A stretch of 57,016 bases of DNA from Gammaproteobacteria bacterium (lineage in GTDB: Bacteria > Pseudomonadota > Gammaproteobacteria > JADZEE01). Every line of letters starts with the position of its first letter. Positions within the stretch are counted from its first letter, which is position 1. A program made the translations under genes and the position numbers. The DNA lies in the NCBI GenBank assembly GCA_020850735.1, contig JADZEE010000081.1, positions 1 to 57,016 on the forward strand, given 5' to 3'. Below the pieces are notes generated by a model, which worked only from the letters and a program-made list of their open reading frames with translations, did not search any database and was not told the origin of the DNA. This document shows positions 16,740-27,221 of the stretch, piece after piece.

Positions 16740-19700
16740 GCGGTGCGGCCGAGCACGATCCGCGTCCCGCTCGGTCCGGCGCTACGCAGCAGCGCCGCAC
16801 GGTAACGGCTCGCACCGGCCGCATCGGTGCGCGCGAGCAGCTCGATCTCGGCACCGATCTGCACGGCCACGGCGACGCCGTCGCGGTACAGCACGCGGTT
16901 GCCGGCCAGCGCCGGCACGCGCGGACCCGGCACGAGGATGCCCACGCGATTGAGCGGATCGGCGGCGGACACCGACACCAGCTGTGCGCGTGCGGCCGTG
17001 CGCCGGATGGCGCGCAGCGCGCCGACGGCATCCGCCAGGGCATATTGCTCGCCGACCACGCCGCTCACGAAGCGCCCGCCGCGGATCTCCCCGCGCGCCT
17101 CGAGCCGGCGCAACACGCGCAGCAGCTCGCGCCACGGGGGGACCGGCGCCTCGCGTGCGAGCAGGCTCCGGAACACGACCCCGTAACGCGCCAGCAGCGC
17201 CCGTGCGACGACCTCAATCGCGTCCGTGCGCTCGTCCGTGGCGTCGCGACGCGGCGCCAGCAGCGCCCAGCGACCCGCGCTATCGACCTCCATCGCCGCG
17301 AACCGCGGGCGGCGGGCGATCCGCGCGGCCCGCCGGCGCGCCGCCGCCGGCGCGATGAGCGCGCGCAAGCCCATGAAGCTGTCACAACGCGCAAGCCCGA
17401 GCGCCACCAGCTCGCCGAGCGCGCTCTCGATCTGCGCGCCGAGCAGGCCGGTGTGCTCGACCAGCTCGTCGTAGAAACTGGCACCATGGCGCTCCAGGGC
17501 CGCGTATACCGCCACCGCGGCACTGCCCGATGCCGTGTTTTGCGCGCCCGGCGCCGGCGCACCACGCCAGGCCGACGCCGTGCGCCGGGCGACGAAGGTG
17601 ATGGGCGTGATCTTCACCGGCGCCGGCGCGCGATCACGCAGCTGCGCCGCGCGCGGGACGTCGGCGCGACTCCACAGGTAGCGTCCGGACAGACACAGCT
17701 CGTCGAGGCGCGCCGGCGCATAGTCGCGCACGCGTGCGGGCAGGATATCGCGTTCCCAGGCGGCCGCCGGCGCCGCAAAACCCTGCAACTGCTCGATGAC
17801 CGCCGCCAGCGCCTGCGGCCCTTCGACGCGTGCGCTGTCACCGACGTGCTGCCACTCGCACAGGAAACGCATGAAATCGGCCATCGACACCGGCTCGATC
17901 TCGCGCCGCAGGCGCTCCACGGTGTAGCGATGGATGCGCGCTAGCAGGCGCCGGTCACACCACTGCTCGCCTGCGTTCGCCGCCGTGAAGCGGCCGCGCA
18001 TGACGAAGCCCTCGCTCTCGAGCGTGGCGAGCGCGACGGCGATCGCGGACTCGCCGACGCCGAGCGTGGCCGCGAGCGCCGCGGCCGTCACGGGCCCGAG
18101 CGCCTCCAGGCGGCCGCGTACCAGCTCGACCAGCGCCGCCTCGGCCGTCCACGTCTCGCCGGCCAGCTCAGCGGGCACACGGACGGCGGGCGAGAAAATC
18201 GCTCGCGGCCGGATCGCGCGCAACCACGGTGTGCGCTCCGCGGCCAGCCAGAGCTCCGGCGCCCCCGGCGTCGCCGCACAGCGGGTCGCGCGACCGCTGG
18301 CGAGCAGCGCCTCGAACAGGGGTTGCCAGCGCTCCGCCTCCCCTTCGGCGGCGCTCACGCAGCCGAACACGCACAGGGCGTCGTGCAGCTCGTCGGCGCT
18401 GGTGGCTTGCGGCCAGGCCTCGGCACACACGCGTTGGATCGCCTGCGCATCCAGTCGGCCGAGATCGGCGGCGGTGTCGGCGTCGAGCCAGCGCCGGCCC
18501 TGCACGGCGAGCGTGCGCCGCTCCTCGAGCGGTGCGTCGTCGAGATAGGCGTACGGGCGGGCGGTGAGGATCGCCTGCGCGAGCGGGGACGGTCCGGTCA
18601 GATCGCGGGCGATGAGACGCAGGCGCCGGCCGGCGATGTCGTCGAGCAGGCGTTCGAGGCCGTCGATGTCCATGGCCTCGGTCAGGCAGTCGTGCACGGT
18701 CTGTGCGACCAGCGGGTGATCGGGGATCTCGCGTTCACCGCGGATGTTCTCGAAACATGCCCGGCTGTCCGGGAACACGACGCCCGCCAGATCCTCGGCG
18801 ATCATCCGCTGCAGCTTGGGCGCGACCTTGCGACCGCCGCGAAAGCGCGGTACGGCGAGCGCGCAGGTCGCGTTCCAGCGCCAGCGAACCGCGAACATGG
18901 GCGCATCGAGCAGCGCCTGCACCAGCACCTGGCGCACGCTCGCGGGCTTGAGGAAATTCCACACCTCGGGGAGCGCGAAGCTGTGCGTCTGCCCGAGTGA
19001 CAGAATGATTGCGTCTTCGGTCGCCGCCGCCTGCAGCTCGAAGTTGAAGGTACGGCAGAAGCGTTTGCGCAGGGCCAGGCCCCAGGCGCGGTTGATGCGC
19101 CCGCCCCAGGGCGAATGGATGATGAGCTGCATACCGCCCGACTCGTCGAAAAACCGTTCCATGACGAGTGTGTCGAGGGTCGGCAGGGCGCCGAAGGTCG
19201 CGAGCGCCGCACCGAGGTACGCGAGTACCTGCTCGGCCGCGGCCGCTGTCACCCCCGCCCTGGCGCTCAGCCAGGCGCGCGCGCAGTCCCCGCCCTGCTC
19301 GAGACGCGCCGCGACGTCGGCGCGCAGGCGCGCCACCGCAGCCGACAGCTCCAGCGTGCGCGCCGGCGCCTCGCCGAGCCAGAACGGGATGTTCGGTGGC
19401 AGGCCGTGCGCATCCTCCACGCGCACCACGCTGGCCTCGACGCGCAGGATCCGCCAGGACGTGTTGCCGAGCTGGAAGATGTCGCCGGCGATGCTCTCCA
19501 TGGCGAAATCCTCGTCGACCGTGCCCACGAACAGGTCCGCAGGCGCCTGCCGCACTTCGTACGCGGCCGTTTCCGGGATCGTACCGCCATTGGTGATCGC
19601 GGTCAGACGTGCGCCGCGCCGGGCGCGCAGGACGCCGTTCACGGCGTCGCGGTGCAGCCAGGCGCCATCGCGTCCCCGGCGCGAGCTGAAACCGTCGCCG

Positions 19701-21067
19701 AGCATGCGCGCGACCTCAGCGAAGCGCTCGCGGCTGAGATCCCGGTACGGCCAGGCGCGGCGAACCAGGGCGTAGAGCGCGTCCTCGTCCCAGTCTTCGC
19801 TCGCGACCGCGGCCACGATCTGCTGCGCGAGCACGTCGAGCGCGCCGGCGGGAATGACGAGCCGATCCAACTCGCCGCGGTCGACGGCATCGACCAGCGC
19901 CACGCATTCCACCAGCTCGTCGCACGACAGCGGAAACAGGCGACCCTTGGGCACCCGGTCGATGCCATGGCCGGACCGGCCGACACGCTGGAGGAAGGTC
20001 GCGATCGCACGCGTGGAACCGAGCTGGCACGCCAGATCGACGTCACCGATGTCGATGCCGAGCTCGAGCGAGGCGGTTGCCACGAGAACCCGCAGCTTGC
20101 CGGCCTTCAGGCGCTGCTCGGCCATGAGCCGCTGTTCGCGCGACAGGCTGCCGTGATGGGCGCCGACGGCCGCCGCGCCGAGGCGCTCCGACAGGTGGTG
20201 CGCCACGCGCTCGGCGAGGCGGCGGGTGTTGACGAACACGAGCGTGGTGCGGTGGGCTTCGATCAGCGCGGTGAGCCGGTCGTACACCTCGCCCCAGACT
20301 TCATGCGACATCACCGCCTCGAGCGGTGAGTCCGGCAGCTCGATCGCGACGTCGCGCCGGCGCACGTGACCGGCGTCCACGATGCGGCACGGGCGCGGCG
20401 CGCCAGCCGCGTCGCAACCGGTCAGGAAGCTGGCGAGCACCTCGATGGGATTTTGTGTCGCCGACAGACCGACGCGTACGGCGGGCCGGACGGTGAGCGC
20501 GTCGAGGCGAGCCAGGGTCAGGGCGAGGTGAGCGCCACGCTTGCTGCCGGCGAGGGCGTGGATCTCGTCGACGATGACCGTGCGCGTCCCCGCCAGGGCG
20601 GCACGACCGCTCGCGGTGGTCATCAGGATGTACAGCGATTCCGGGGTCGTGACCAGGATGTGCGGCGGCAGGCGGCGCATGGCCGCGCGCGCCTGCGCCG
20701 GCGTGTCACCGGTGCGCACGAAGGTGCGCAGGCTCAGGCCGAGACCGCCGCCGGCGATCACCTGCGCGGCGATACCCGCCAGCGGCGCCTCGAGGTTTTT
20801 CTGCACGTCGTTGCTGAGCGCCTTGAGCGGCGACACGTAGACGACCTGGATCGCGTCCTCGAGGGTGCCGTTCAGGTCCCGGCACACGAGTTCGTCGAGT
20901 GCGCACAGGAACGCCGCAAGCGTCTTGCCCGAGCCGGTGGGCGCAGCGATCAGCGTGTGCTCACCGCTCTTGATGGCGGGCCAGGCGGCCTGCTGGCAGG
21001 GCGTCGGCGCGGCGAACGCGCCCTCGAACCAGCGCCGTACCGCCGGGTGGAACAGCTCCGGACTCAT
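16736..21067 (-). CDS. lhr: Lhr-type ATP-dependent helicase
   Basis: 1443 aa, the size of long Lhr proteins that carry the Lhr-CTD. Superfamily 2 motifs: Walker A APTGSGKT (42-49), motif Ia [11 protein letters not shown], motif II VDEIH (D167-H170), motif III SATQNP, motif [13 protein letters not shown] and motif [10 protein letters not shown]. After the helicase core come the winged-helix/beta-barrel region and the long CTD. Lhr unwinds DNA/DNA and RNA:DNA duplexes and is tied to DNA repair. The M28 peptidase start overlaps its stop. Confidence 0.95.
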   Translation of the reverse strand: MSPELFHPAVRRWFEGAFAAPTPCQQAAWPAIKSGEHTLIAAPTGSGKTLAAFLCALDELVCRDLNGTLEDAIQVVYVSPLKALSNDVQKNLEAPLAGIAAQVIAGGGLGLSLRTFVRTGDTPAQARAAMRRLPPHILVTTPESLYILMTTASGRAALAGTRTVIVDEIHALAGSKRGAHLALTLARLDALTVRPAVRVGLSATQNPIEVLASFLTGCDAAGAPRPCRIVDAGHVRRRDVAIELPDSPLEAVMSHEVWGEVYDRLTALIEAHRTTLVFVNTRRLAERVAHHLSERLGAAAVGAHHGSLSREQRLMAEQRLKAGKLRVLVATASLELGIDIGDVDLACQLGSTRAIATFLQRVGRSGHGIDRVPKGRLFPLSCDELVECVALVDAVDRGELDRLVIPAGALDVLAQQIVAAVASEDWDEDALYALVRRAWPYRDLSRERFAEVARMLGDGFSSRRGRDGAWLHRDAVNGVLRARRGARLTAITNGGTIPETAAYEVRQAPADLFVGTVDEDFAMESIAGDIFQLGNTSWRILRVEASVVRVEDAHGLPPNIPFWLGEAPARTLELSAAVARLRADVAARLEQGGDCARAWLSARAGVTAAAAEQVLAYLGAALATFGALPTLDTLVMERFFDESGGMQLIIHSPWGGRINRAWGLALRKRFCRTFNFELQAAATEDAIILSLGQTHSFALPEVWNFLKPASVRQVLVQALLDAPMFAVRWRWNATCALAVPRFRGGRKVAPKLQRMIAEDLAGVVFPDSRACFENIRGEREIPDHPLVAQTVHDCLTEAMDIDGLERLLDDIAGRRLRLIARDLTGPSPLAQAILTARPYAYLDDAPLEERRTLAVQGRRWLDADTAADLGRLDAQAIQRVCAEAWPQATSADELHDALCVFGCVSAAEGEAERWQPLFEALLASGRATRCAATPGAPELWLAAERTPWLRAIRPRAIFSPAVRVPAELAGETWTAEAALVELVRGRLEALGPVTAAALAATLGVGESAIAVALATLESEGFVMRGRFTAANAGEQWCDRRLLARIHRYTVERLRREIEPVSMADFMRFLCEWQHVGDSARVEGPQALAAVIEQLQGFAAPAAAWERDILPARVRDYAPARLDELCLSGRYLWSRADVPRAAQLRDRAPAPVKITPITFVARRTASAWRGAPAPGAQNTASGSAAVAVYAALERHGASFYDELVEHTGLLGAQIESALGELVALGLARCDSFMGLRALIAPAAARRRAARIARRPRFAAMEVDSAGRWALLAPRRDATDERTDAIEVVARALLARYGVVFRSLLAREAPVPPWRELLRVLRRLEARGEIRGGRFVSGVVGEQYALADAVGALRAIRRTAARAQLVSVSAADPLNRVGILVPGPRVPALAGNRVLYRDGVAVAVQIGAEIELLARTDAAGASRYRAALLRSAGPSGTRIVLGRTA

Positions 21068-21160
21068 GCGCCGCGCCTGCCGCGTCGCAGGCGCACGAGC
21101 CCCTGTGAAATCGCGCCGCGCACGGCGCCATTGTAGCGGATGCGCCGCGCGCCAACGCGG

Positions 21161-22411
21161 TCAGCCGAACAGCTGGCGCAGCGCGCTGAGGTCCGCCCGG
21201 GCCGCTTCGAGCAGCGCGAGGCTCGATCGCGGGTCCGGGTCGCCCGGCTGGATATGAGAGACCGCCGGGGTGGTGTCCAGGCGTGGCAGGTAGCGTACGT
21301 CGCCGCACTCGATGCGGGCGTGCAGCACGGCGACGATGACCAGGGCCGCGTAATCCGCGCGGCCGCCGTCGTAGGTCCAGTCGCCCGCATGCTCGGCCGC
21401 CAGGGCGAGGTCCTCGCCCAGATCCCAGTTGCGCAGCACCGTGGCGCCCAGCGCCGGGGTCAGTGCCGCGACCGCTTCGCCGAGGCGCGCGGGCTCGGCG
21501 ATCAGCTCGGCCCGGCCGGCGGCGAAGGTGAGCGCCGGCATGGTTCCGATGTTGTGCAGCAGGCCGGCGAGCATGGCGTGGTCGGCATTGAAGCCTTTGC
21601 ACTGACGCGCGAGCACCTGACACAGCGCGGCCACGTGCACCGCGCGCGCCCAGCTTTCGCGCACGCGCGCGGTCATGGTCGCAACCGGCGCCTTGAACAC
21701 GTCGCGGACGGCAAAGCAGATCGCCAGCTCGCGCGCGGTCTGCACGCCGATGCGTGCGATCGCCTCGGCGCAGGACTGCGCGACACGACCGTGGCGGTAC
21801 AGCGGACTGTTGGCGACCCGCACGAACTTGGCGGCCATGGCGGGATCGGCGCTCACGAGGCGGGCAATCTCCGCCACGCCGACGGTATCGTCCTCGAGGG
21901 CCAGCCGGATCCGCAGTGCCACCCGCGGCAGGGTCGGCAGACGCAGGCGCTCGCGCGCGAGGGCGTCCAGCACATCGGCGTAGAGCGCCTGCCACGGCGC
22001 CGGCACCGGCACGGCAAGCGCCACGGGTGCCGCCGGCACACCGGCCACGCCGACGACGGCCTGCAGCACGGCGTGGTCGAGCTCGACCACCAGTCCGGCG
22101 CTGGCGGCGGTCACGCTGTAGCGGCGCGGAAGCAGCGGCGCGATGGCCTCGCGCGCCTGTTCCGTACCCGCGTCGAGGCGAATGCGCCGGCCGTCGCGGC
22201 CGACGATGTCGAGCGCACCCTCGAGCAGGAACAACTCGTGCGGATCCTCGTCGCCGATGCGCACGAGCCGATCGCCGGTGTACACCGGCACAAAGCGCGC
22301 CCGGCTCGCCAGCGGTATGATCCATTCCGCATCGAGATCACGAAACCGGTTGAAGAATCGCAGGCGGCCCGGCTTCCCGGCGATGCCGAGCCCTTGCGAC
22401 TGCGCCTGCAT
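21161..22411 (-). CDS. HDOD-domain protein with N-terminal cyclic-nucleotide-binding-like domain
   Basis: 416 aa. Residues about 25-120 resemble a cNMP-binding-like beta barrel (FVPVYTGDRLVRIGDEDPHELFLLEGALDI). Residues about 150-345 are an HDOD domain (LPTLPRVALRIRLALEDD, VSADPAMAAKFVRVANSPLY, AGLLHNIGTM), an HD-like fold usually lacking hydrolase residues and used in signalling. Divergent from trmO with 75 nt between starts. The signal it senses cannot be told from sequence. Confidence 0.82.
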   Translation of the reverse strand: MQAQSQGLGIAGKPGRLRFFNRFRDLDAEWIIPLASRARFVPVYTGDRLVRIGDEDPHELFLLEGALDIVGRDGRRIRLDAGTEQAREAIAPLLPRRYSVTAASAGLVVELDHAVLQAVVGVAGVPAAPVALAVPVPAPWQALYADVLDALARERLRLPTLPRVALRIRLALEDDTVGVAEIARLVSADPAMAAKFVRVANSPLYRHGRVAQSCAEAIARIGVQTARELAICFAVRDVFKAPVATMTARVRESWARAVHVAALCQVLARQCKGFNADHAMLAGLLHNIGTMPALTFAAGRAELIAEPARLGEAVAALTPALGATVLRNWDLGEDLALAAEHAGDWTYDGGRADYAALVIVAVLHARIECGDVRYLPRLDTTPAVSHIQPGDPDPRSSLALLEAARADLSALRQLFG

Positions 22412-22486
22412 GCCTTTGGCTCCGTGATCTCGGGCGAGGATACCGATCGGGTATCGTCACGGCTCCTACGGACTTGAGCACAGCGC

Positions 22487-22948
22487 ATGGGCAGCACCGA
22501 TCCCGGTGGCATCCACCTCGACCCGATCGGCTGGGTACGCACCGATGTCCCCGACGAGGACGTTCCCCGCCGCCGCCGCGATATCGTCTCGCGGATCGAG
22601 CTGCGGCCGGCGCTCGCCCCGGCGCTGACCGGGATCGACGCCTACTCGCACCTGTTCGTGATCTTCTGGATGCACCGGGCCGCGGCCGGCGGGCCGCTGC
22701 TCAGCCACCCGCGCGGGGATCCATCGCTGCCCGCAACCGGCGTGCTCGCCAGCCGCGGCCGCAACCACCCCAACCCGGTCGGGCTCGCGGTGGTCGAGTT
22801 GCTGGAGCGAGCCGGCTACTGCCTGACGGTACGGCGGCTGGACGCCTACGACGGTACCCCCGTCATCGACATCAAGCCCTACGATCACTACGACGTATTC
22901 ACCGATCTGCGCTTGCCGGCCTGGCTCGCCGTGCGTCCCGGCAACTGA
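22487..22948 (+). CDS. trmO: TrmO/TsaA-like tRNA m6t6A37 methyltransferase
   Basis: 153 aa beta-barrel protein of the TsaA/YaeB family. Motifs: GWVRTDVPDEDVPRRR, LTGIDAYSHLFVIFWMHRA, SRGRNHPNPVGLAVVELL and DIKPYDHYD. In E. coli the enzyme N6-methylates threonylcarbamoyladenosine at tRNA position 37. It lacks the C-terminal extension of E. coli TrmO, as many shorter homologues do. It starts 75 nt from the divergent HDOD gene. Confidence 0.85.
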   Translation: MGSTDPGGIHLDPIGWVRTDVPDEDVPRRRRDIVSRIELRPALAPALTGIDAYSHLFVIFWMHRAAAGGPLLSHPRGDPSLPATGVLASRGRNHPNPVGLAVVELLERAGYCLTVRRLDAYDGTPVIDIKPYDHYDVFTDLRLPAWLAVRPGN

Positions 22949-23064
22949 GCGCCGCGGATGCAAACACCGCTTCCGCGCCACGCGGGCCGCCGGCTGGCGG
23001 CAATGCGGCGACTGCGATACAGTGGCGCCGCTCGCGTAGCCCCCCCTCATCGCAGGCCCCGCCC

Positions 23065-23583
23065 GTGCGCCGACAAGCATCCGTGTCCGTCGTCATCATG
23101 ACCGCCGCCATGCTGGTGCTCGGACCGGCGCGCGCAGCGGCAGCGGACCGGCCCGCGCCCAAGGAAGGCGACACCTTCGACAACTGGACCATTCACTGCG
23201 AGCCGGTGAAGGCGGAACAGCGCTCCCAGTGCTTTATTTTCCAGGACCTGGTGCTGCGCGAGGGTGGTCAGCGCGTACTGCGGGTATCCATCGGCTATCT
23301 CCCCGATCTCGAAGAGCCCATCGCGCTGGTCACGCTGCCGCTCGGCATCTCGCTGCCGCCCGGCGCCGCGGTCCAGATCGACGACAATCCACCCACGCGC
23401 TTCGGGATCGAACGCTGCGAACCGAACGGCTGCCAGGGCGGCTTCAAGCTGGCGCCCGCGAACCTCGAACAGTTCAAGAAGGGTACCGAGGCGCAGGTGA
23501 CCTTCCACGATCCGTCGCGCCAGCCGGTGACCGTACCACTGTCGCTGAAGGGTTTCAGCGCCGGTCTGCGCGCGCTGCGCTGA
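23065..23583 (+). CDS. IalB-family secreted protein
   Basis: 172 aa from GTG 23065, chosen because it yields a full signal peptide with RR then a hydrophobic core (ASVSVVIMTAAMLVLGPARA); ATG 23098 is an alternative. The mature part begins with FDNWTIHCEP and has C-x-Q/F pairs (RSQCFIFQDL, IERCEPNGCQGGF), typical of invasion-associated locus B proteins. Many free-living bacteria have this family; the name does not imply virulence. Its 3' end overlaps the convergent DUF192 gene by 29 nt. Confidence 0.8.
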   Translation: MRRQASVSVVIMTAAMLVLGPARAAAADRPAPKEGDTFDNWTIHCEPVKAEQRSQCFIFQDLVLREGGQRVLRVSIGYLPDLEEPIALVTLPLGISLPPGAAVQIDDNPPTRFGIERCEPNGCQGGFKLAPANLEQFKKGTEAQVTFHDPSRQPVTVPLSLKGFSAGLRALR

Positions 23584-24040
23584 TCCGCGGGCCGGCGCCG
23601 AACAGCCGGTGACGGACGCGGTCGCCCGGCGCCAGATCGAGCTGCGCCGCCGTCCCCGCGTTCAATTCCAGCACCGCCGGCACCGGCAGCCCGGATTCGA
23701 TCAGGCGGCTCGATCCCGGCTCGGTGCCGGTGACGATGGACTCGATCGTGCCGTCGGCACGAATGAACAGCATGTCGAGCGGGATCAGCGTATTCACCAT
23801 CCACATCCGGACCGGCTGCGGGCGACCGAAATCGAACAGCATGCCGCGGCGGGCAGGCAGCGCGCGCCTGAACATCAGGCCGCGCTGGCGCGCCGCGTCG
23901 GTGGCCGCCAGCTCGATCTCGAAGTACTGCACGACACCCGACCGGGTCGTGATCGCCAGCGTCTCCGTGCCCGCGCCCTGCGCGGGCAGCGCCGCAACGA
24001 GGGCCAGCCACAGCAGCCCGCCCGCAGTGCCTGCGCTCAC
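23555..24040 (-). CDS. DUF192 periplasmic protein
   Basis: 161 aa from GTG 24040; GTGA overlaps the glk stop codon. Signal peptide residues about 1-23. The DUF192 core is present: ARQRGLMFRRALPARRGMLFDF, MWMVNTLIPLDMLFI, and VPAVLELNAGTAAQLDLAPGD. Function of the family is unknown. It is the last gene of the otsB-otsA-glk run and overlaps ialB tail to tail. Confidence 0.85.
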   Translation of the reverse strand: MSAGTAGGLLWLALVAALPAQGAGTETLAITTRSGVVQYFEIELAATDAARQRGLMFRRALPARRGMLFDFGRPQPVRMWMVNTLIPLDMLFIRADGTIESIVTGTEPGSSRLIESGLPVPAVLELNAGTAAQLDLAPGDRVRHRLFGAGPRISAARADRR

Positions 24041-24996
24041 GGGTGGCTGCCCAACTGCTGTTCGAGGAACAGGCTCAGGCCCGCCAGGGCCGGATTGGGG
24101 GTCGTGACCAGCCGGGTCGGGATCCGGCGCAGATAGTCGCCGAAGCGCCCCTTGGCTTCGAACCGGGCCCGGAACGGCGAGTCCCGCAACAGATCGATCA
24201 CGCGCGGCAGGATGCCGCCGGCGAGGTAGACACCGCCGCGCGCACCGACGGTGAGGGCGAGATCGCCGGCGACGCTGCCGAGCATGGCGAAGAACAGCTC
24301 GAGCGCCGCGCGCGCCCGCGGCGCACCGGCGCGGGCGGCGTCGACGAGCGCGGCGGGGGTGGCGGGCGTATCGCCCGCCGGCGGGCCGAGCGCGGTGTAG
24401 ATGTTCAGCAGGCCGGGGCCGGACAACATCCGTTCGGCCGAGACGTGACCGAAGCGCCGGCCCAGCCGCTCGACGACGGCCCACTCCTGCGGGGTCTGCG
24501 CAGCCACCGTGACATGGCCGCCTTCGCCGTCGAGCGCGAGCCAGCCGCCGTCGTGGGCCACCAGCGTGGCGACGCCGAGGCCCGTGCCCGGTCCGAGCAC
24601 GGCGACGACGCCGGGTTTGGCGGGCAGCACGGGACCGATGTCCTGCGCATCGCCGTCACCGAGGCGGGGCACCGCCAGCGCGGCGGCGAGGAAATCATTG
24701 CACACGAACAGACGCTCGAGCCCCAGCTCGCGCGCCAGCTGCGCGATCGAGAATTCACGCTCGATGTTGGTCATGCGCACGCGGTCGCCGTCGACCGGCG
24801 CCGCCACCGCGAAGGCGCCATAGCGTGGGCGCCGCGGTCCGGCGTGCTGCTGCAGGTAGGCATGTGCCGCCGGGCCGATCCCGGGGTAATCGGTGATCGC
24901 CATGGCGCGGGGATGTTCCGGAACACCGCCCGGTTCGACCAGTGCAAAACGCACGTTGGTAGCGCCGATGTCCGCGACCAGGCACAGATCCGCCAC
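24037..24996 (-). CDS. glk: Glucokinase
   Basis: 319 aa from GTG 24996 (VADLCLVADIGATNVRFALV). ROK-unrelated Glk family: phosphate loop DIGATNVR, LGPGTGLGVATLV, and the E. coli-type glucose site EGGHVTVAAQTPQEW...RFGHVSAERMLSGPGL. It phosphorylates glucose to glucose-6-phosphate, the acceptor for the trehalose-6-phosphate synthase encoded just upstream (11-nt gap). Coupled by GTGA overlap to DUF192. Confidence 0.93.
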   Translation of the reverse strand: MADLCLVADIGATNVRFALVEPGGVPEHPRAMAITDYPGIGPAAHAYLQQHAGPRRPRYGAFAVAAPVDGDRVRMTNIEREFSIAQLARELGLERLFVCNDFLAAALAVPRLGDGDAQDIGPVLPAKPGVVAVLGPGTGLGVATLVAHDGGWLALDGEGGHVTVAAQTPQEWAVVERLGRRFGHVSAERMLSGPGLLNIYTALGPPAGDTPATPAALVDAARAGAPRARAALELFFAMLGSVAGDLALTVGARGGVYLAGGILPRVIDLLRDSPFRARFEAKGRFGDYLRRIPTRLVTTPNPALAGLSLFLEQQLGSHP

Positions 24997-25007
24997 GCTG
25001 CCGTCCT

Positions 25008-26381
25008 TTAGCGTCCCGACTCCAGCACCGCGAGGAAACGCTGCCGCCAGGCGTTGATGTCGTTGCGACGGATGACGTCGAACATGGCCTGCCAGCGCTC
25101 GCGCCGCTCCGCCAGTGGCATCGCGACCGCGCGCGCGAGCACGTCCGCCAGCCCCTCGATGTCGTACGGATTGACCAGCAGGGCGGCGTCGAGCTCACGC
25201 GCGGCGCCGGTGAGGTAGGAGAGCACGAGCACGCCGGGATCATCGGCATCCTGGCTGGCGACGAACTCCTTGGCGACCAGGTTCATGCCGTCGCGCAGCG
25301 GCGTGAGCAGTCCGACACGGCTCAGGGCGAGAAAACCGAGGATCGAGCTGCGGCCGTAGCTGCTGTTGATGTAGCGCAGAGGCTGCCAGTCGTAATCGGC
25401 GAACCGACCGTTGATCCGTCCGGAGGCGGCTTCCAGTGCGCGGCGGATCTCCTGGTACTCCGGCACGTCGCCGCGCGAGGGTTGCGCGATCTGCATGAGC
25501 ACGACCTTGCCGACGTTCGCCGGGTACGTCTCGAGCATCGTCTCGTAGGCGAGAAAGCGCTGCGGCAGACCCTTGCTGTAATCGAGTCGATCGACACCGA
25601 CGATGAGCCGGCGGCCCTGCAGACTCTCGCGCAGGCGCCGCGCGAGCGCCGAATTGCGGCCCGTGCGCGCTTTCGCGACCGCGTCATCGACGTCGATGCT
25701 GATCGGGAACGCGCCTACGCGCACGCGCCGGCCCGCAAAGCTCACCGTGCCGGCGTTGACGCGCGCTTCGGGCAACGTCTGGCGCACCGTGTCGAGGAAG
25801 GCGTGCAGGTCGACGTCGCTCTGGAAACCGAGCAGATCGTAGGCGAGCAGGTCGCCCAGCATGCGCTCGTAGTGCGGCAGCACGCGAAACACGTCGTAGG
25901 GCGGGAAGGGAATGTGGAGAAAGAAACCGAGCGCCTGGCTGCAACCGGCCTGGCGCAGGCACTGCGCGAGCGGCACCAGGTGGTAATCGTGTACCCAGAC
26001 GAGATCGTCGGCCTCGAGCAGCGGCAGGAGCTTGCGTGCGAACAGCCTGTTGACACGCGCGTAACCTTCCTCGTAGCGACGCCGGTATTCCACGAGATTC
26101 AGGCGCTCGTGGAACAGCGGCCACAGCACCCGGTTCGAATAGCCTTTGTAGAAGTCTTCGTAATCCGCGCGGGCGAGCGGCAGGGTTGCAAAACCGACTT
26201 TGCCCTCCTTCACCACGCGCGCGTGACGGGCCGTGCTTTCGACCACCTGGCCGTTCCAGCCGAACCACAAGCCGCCGCGGCTCTCGAGCGCGGCATACAC
26301 GGCGACGGCCAGGCCGCCGCGCAGTGTGCGCACGTCGCTCGGGACGGGCACGCGGTTGGACACGACGACCAGACGGTTCAA
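25008..26381 (-). CDS. otsA: Trehalose-6-phosphate synthase OtsA
   Basis: 457 aa GT20 enzyme. It starts with TTG at 26381, where TTGA overlaps the otsB stop, so translation is coupled. Motifs: VVSNRVPVP and RGGLAVAV near the N-terminus, WVHDYHLVPLA, FFLHIPFPPYDVFR, GVDRLDYSKGLPQRF, and LTPLRDGMNLVAKEFVA. It joins UDP-glucose and glucose-6-phosphate. Order otsB-otsA-glk places substrate supply and both trehalose steps in one transcript, presumably for osmotic or desiccation protection. Confidence 0.95.
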   Translation of the reverse strand: MNRLVVVSNRVPVPSDVRTLRGGLAVAVYAALESRGGLWFGWNGQVVESTARHARVVKEGKVGFATLPLARADYEDFYKGYSNRVLWPLFHERLNLVEYRRRYEEGYARVNRLFARKLLPLLEADDLVWVHDYHLVPLAQCLRQAGCSQALGFFLHIPFPPYDVFRVLPHYERMLGDLLAYDLLGFQSDVDLHAFLDTVRQTLPEARVNAGTVSFAGRRVRVGAFPISIDVDDAVAKARTGRNSALARRLRESLQGRRLIVGVDRLDYSKGLPQRFLAYETMLETYPANVGKVVLMQIAQPSRGDVPEYQEIRRALEAASGRINGRFADYDWQPLRYINSSYGRSSILGFLALSRVGLLTPLRDGMNLVAKEFVASQDADDPGVLVLSYLTGAARELDAALLVNPYDIEGLADVLARAVAMPLAERRERWQAMFDVIRRNDINAWRQRFLAVLESGR

Positions 26382-27157
26382 AGCACTGCGTCTCCTGCGG
26401 CCCGGTGGCGGTAGCGGACATAGCCCTCGAGGAAATCGAGCACGGCGCGCGCGTCCGCCAGCCGATGCGCTGCCGCGCTGGCGCCGGCGCCGACCTTGAC
26501 CGACACGCCGCCGACGGCATTGACATAGGCGAATCCGTCCTCGTCGGTGACGTCGTCGCCGATGAACACCGGCGTGCGGTCACGAAACGGCGGCTCGCGC
26601 ACGAACTCGGCGATGGCCGTGCCCTTGTCCGCCGCCACGGGCTTGATCTCGGCGACCATCTTGCCGTGCTGGGCCTTGTAGCCCGGCCCGAGGCCGGCGG
26701 CCAGCGATTCGACGAAGGCACGCGCCGCCTGCGCCTGGGTACCGGCCTGACGATAGTGCAGCGCGAGCACCGCGCCCTTGTCCTCGATCAGCATGCCGGG
26801 ATGCGTGCGCGCAAACCCGGCCAGCGCCGCGTGCGCCCCGGCCAGCGCCGTGGTGTCGATCGCGCGCCGGCGCACCCGGCCCAGACCATCGCGACGTTCG
26901 AGCCCGTGCTGCCCGGCCGCGGGCAGGTGTTCGGGCATCAGGATGGCGTCGAGATCGGCGAGCGAGCGGCCGGTCACCAGCGCCACCGCACCGTCACACA
27001 CCGCGTGCAGATCGTGCAGGGCGGCGATCAGCTCGGGGCGCACCTGCACGTCGTGCGGATGCGCAGCCAGCTCGAGCAGCGTGCCGTCGACATCGAGGAA
27101 AAAGGCCCAGTCCGGCGCGTACTGCGGCAGATCCGGTTGCGTGCGTGTATCCATCAT
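26378..27157 (-). CDS. otsB: Trehalose-6-phosphate phosphatase OtsB
   Basis: 259 aa from ATG 27157 (a second ATG follows immediately). HAD phosphatase: nucleophile motif FFLDVDGTLLE with Asp22 and Asp24, VTGRSLADLD, cap domain, conserved Lys near EIKPVAADKGTAIAEF, and acidic motif GDDVTDEDGF. It dephosphorylates trehalose-6-phosphate to trehalose. The stop overlaps the otsA start. Confidence 0.93.
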   Translation of the reverse strand: MMDTRTQPDLPQYAPDWAFFLDVDGTLLELAAHPHDVQVRPELIAALHDLHAVCDGAVALVTGRSLADLDAILMPEHLPAAGQHGLERRDGLGRVRRRAIDTTALAGAHAALAGFARTHPGMLIEDKGAVLALHYRQAGTQAQAARAFVESLAAGLGPGYKAQHGKMVAEIKPVAADKGTAIAEFVREPPFRDRTPVFIGDDVTDEDGFAYVNAVGGVSVKVGAGASAAAHRLADARAVLDFLEGYVRYRHRAAGDAVL

Positions 27158-27221
27158 GGCGGGTCGCCTGCATGGTACCGAGCGGACCCCCCGGGCGCAA
27201 AAAAGCACGCCGGCACGCGTC

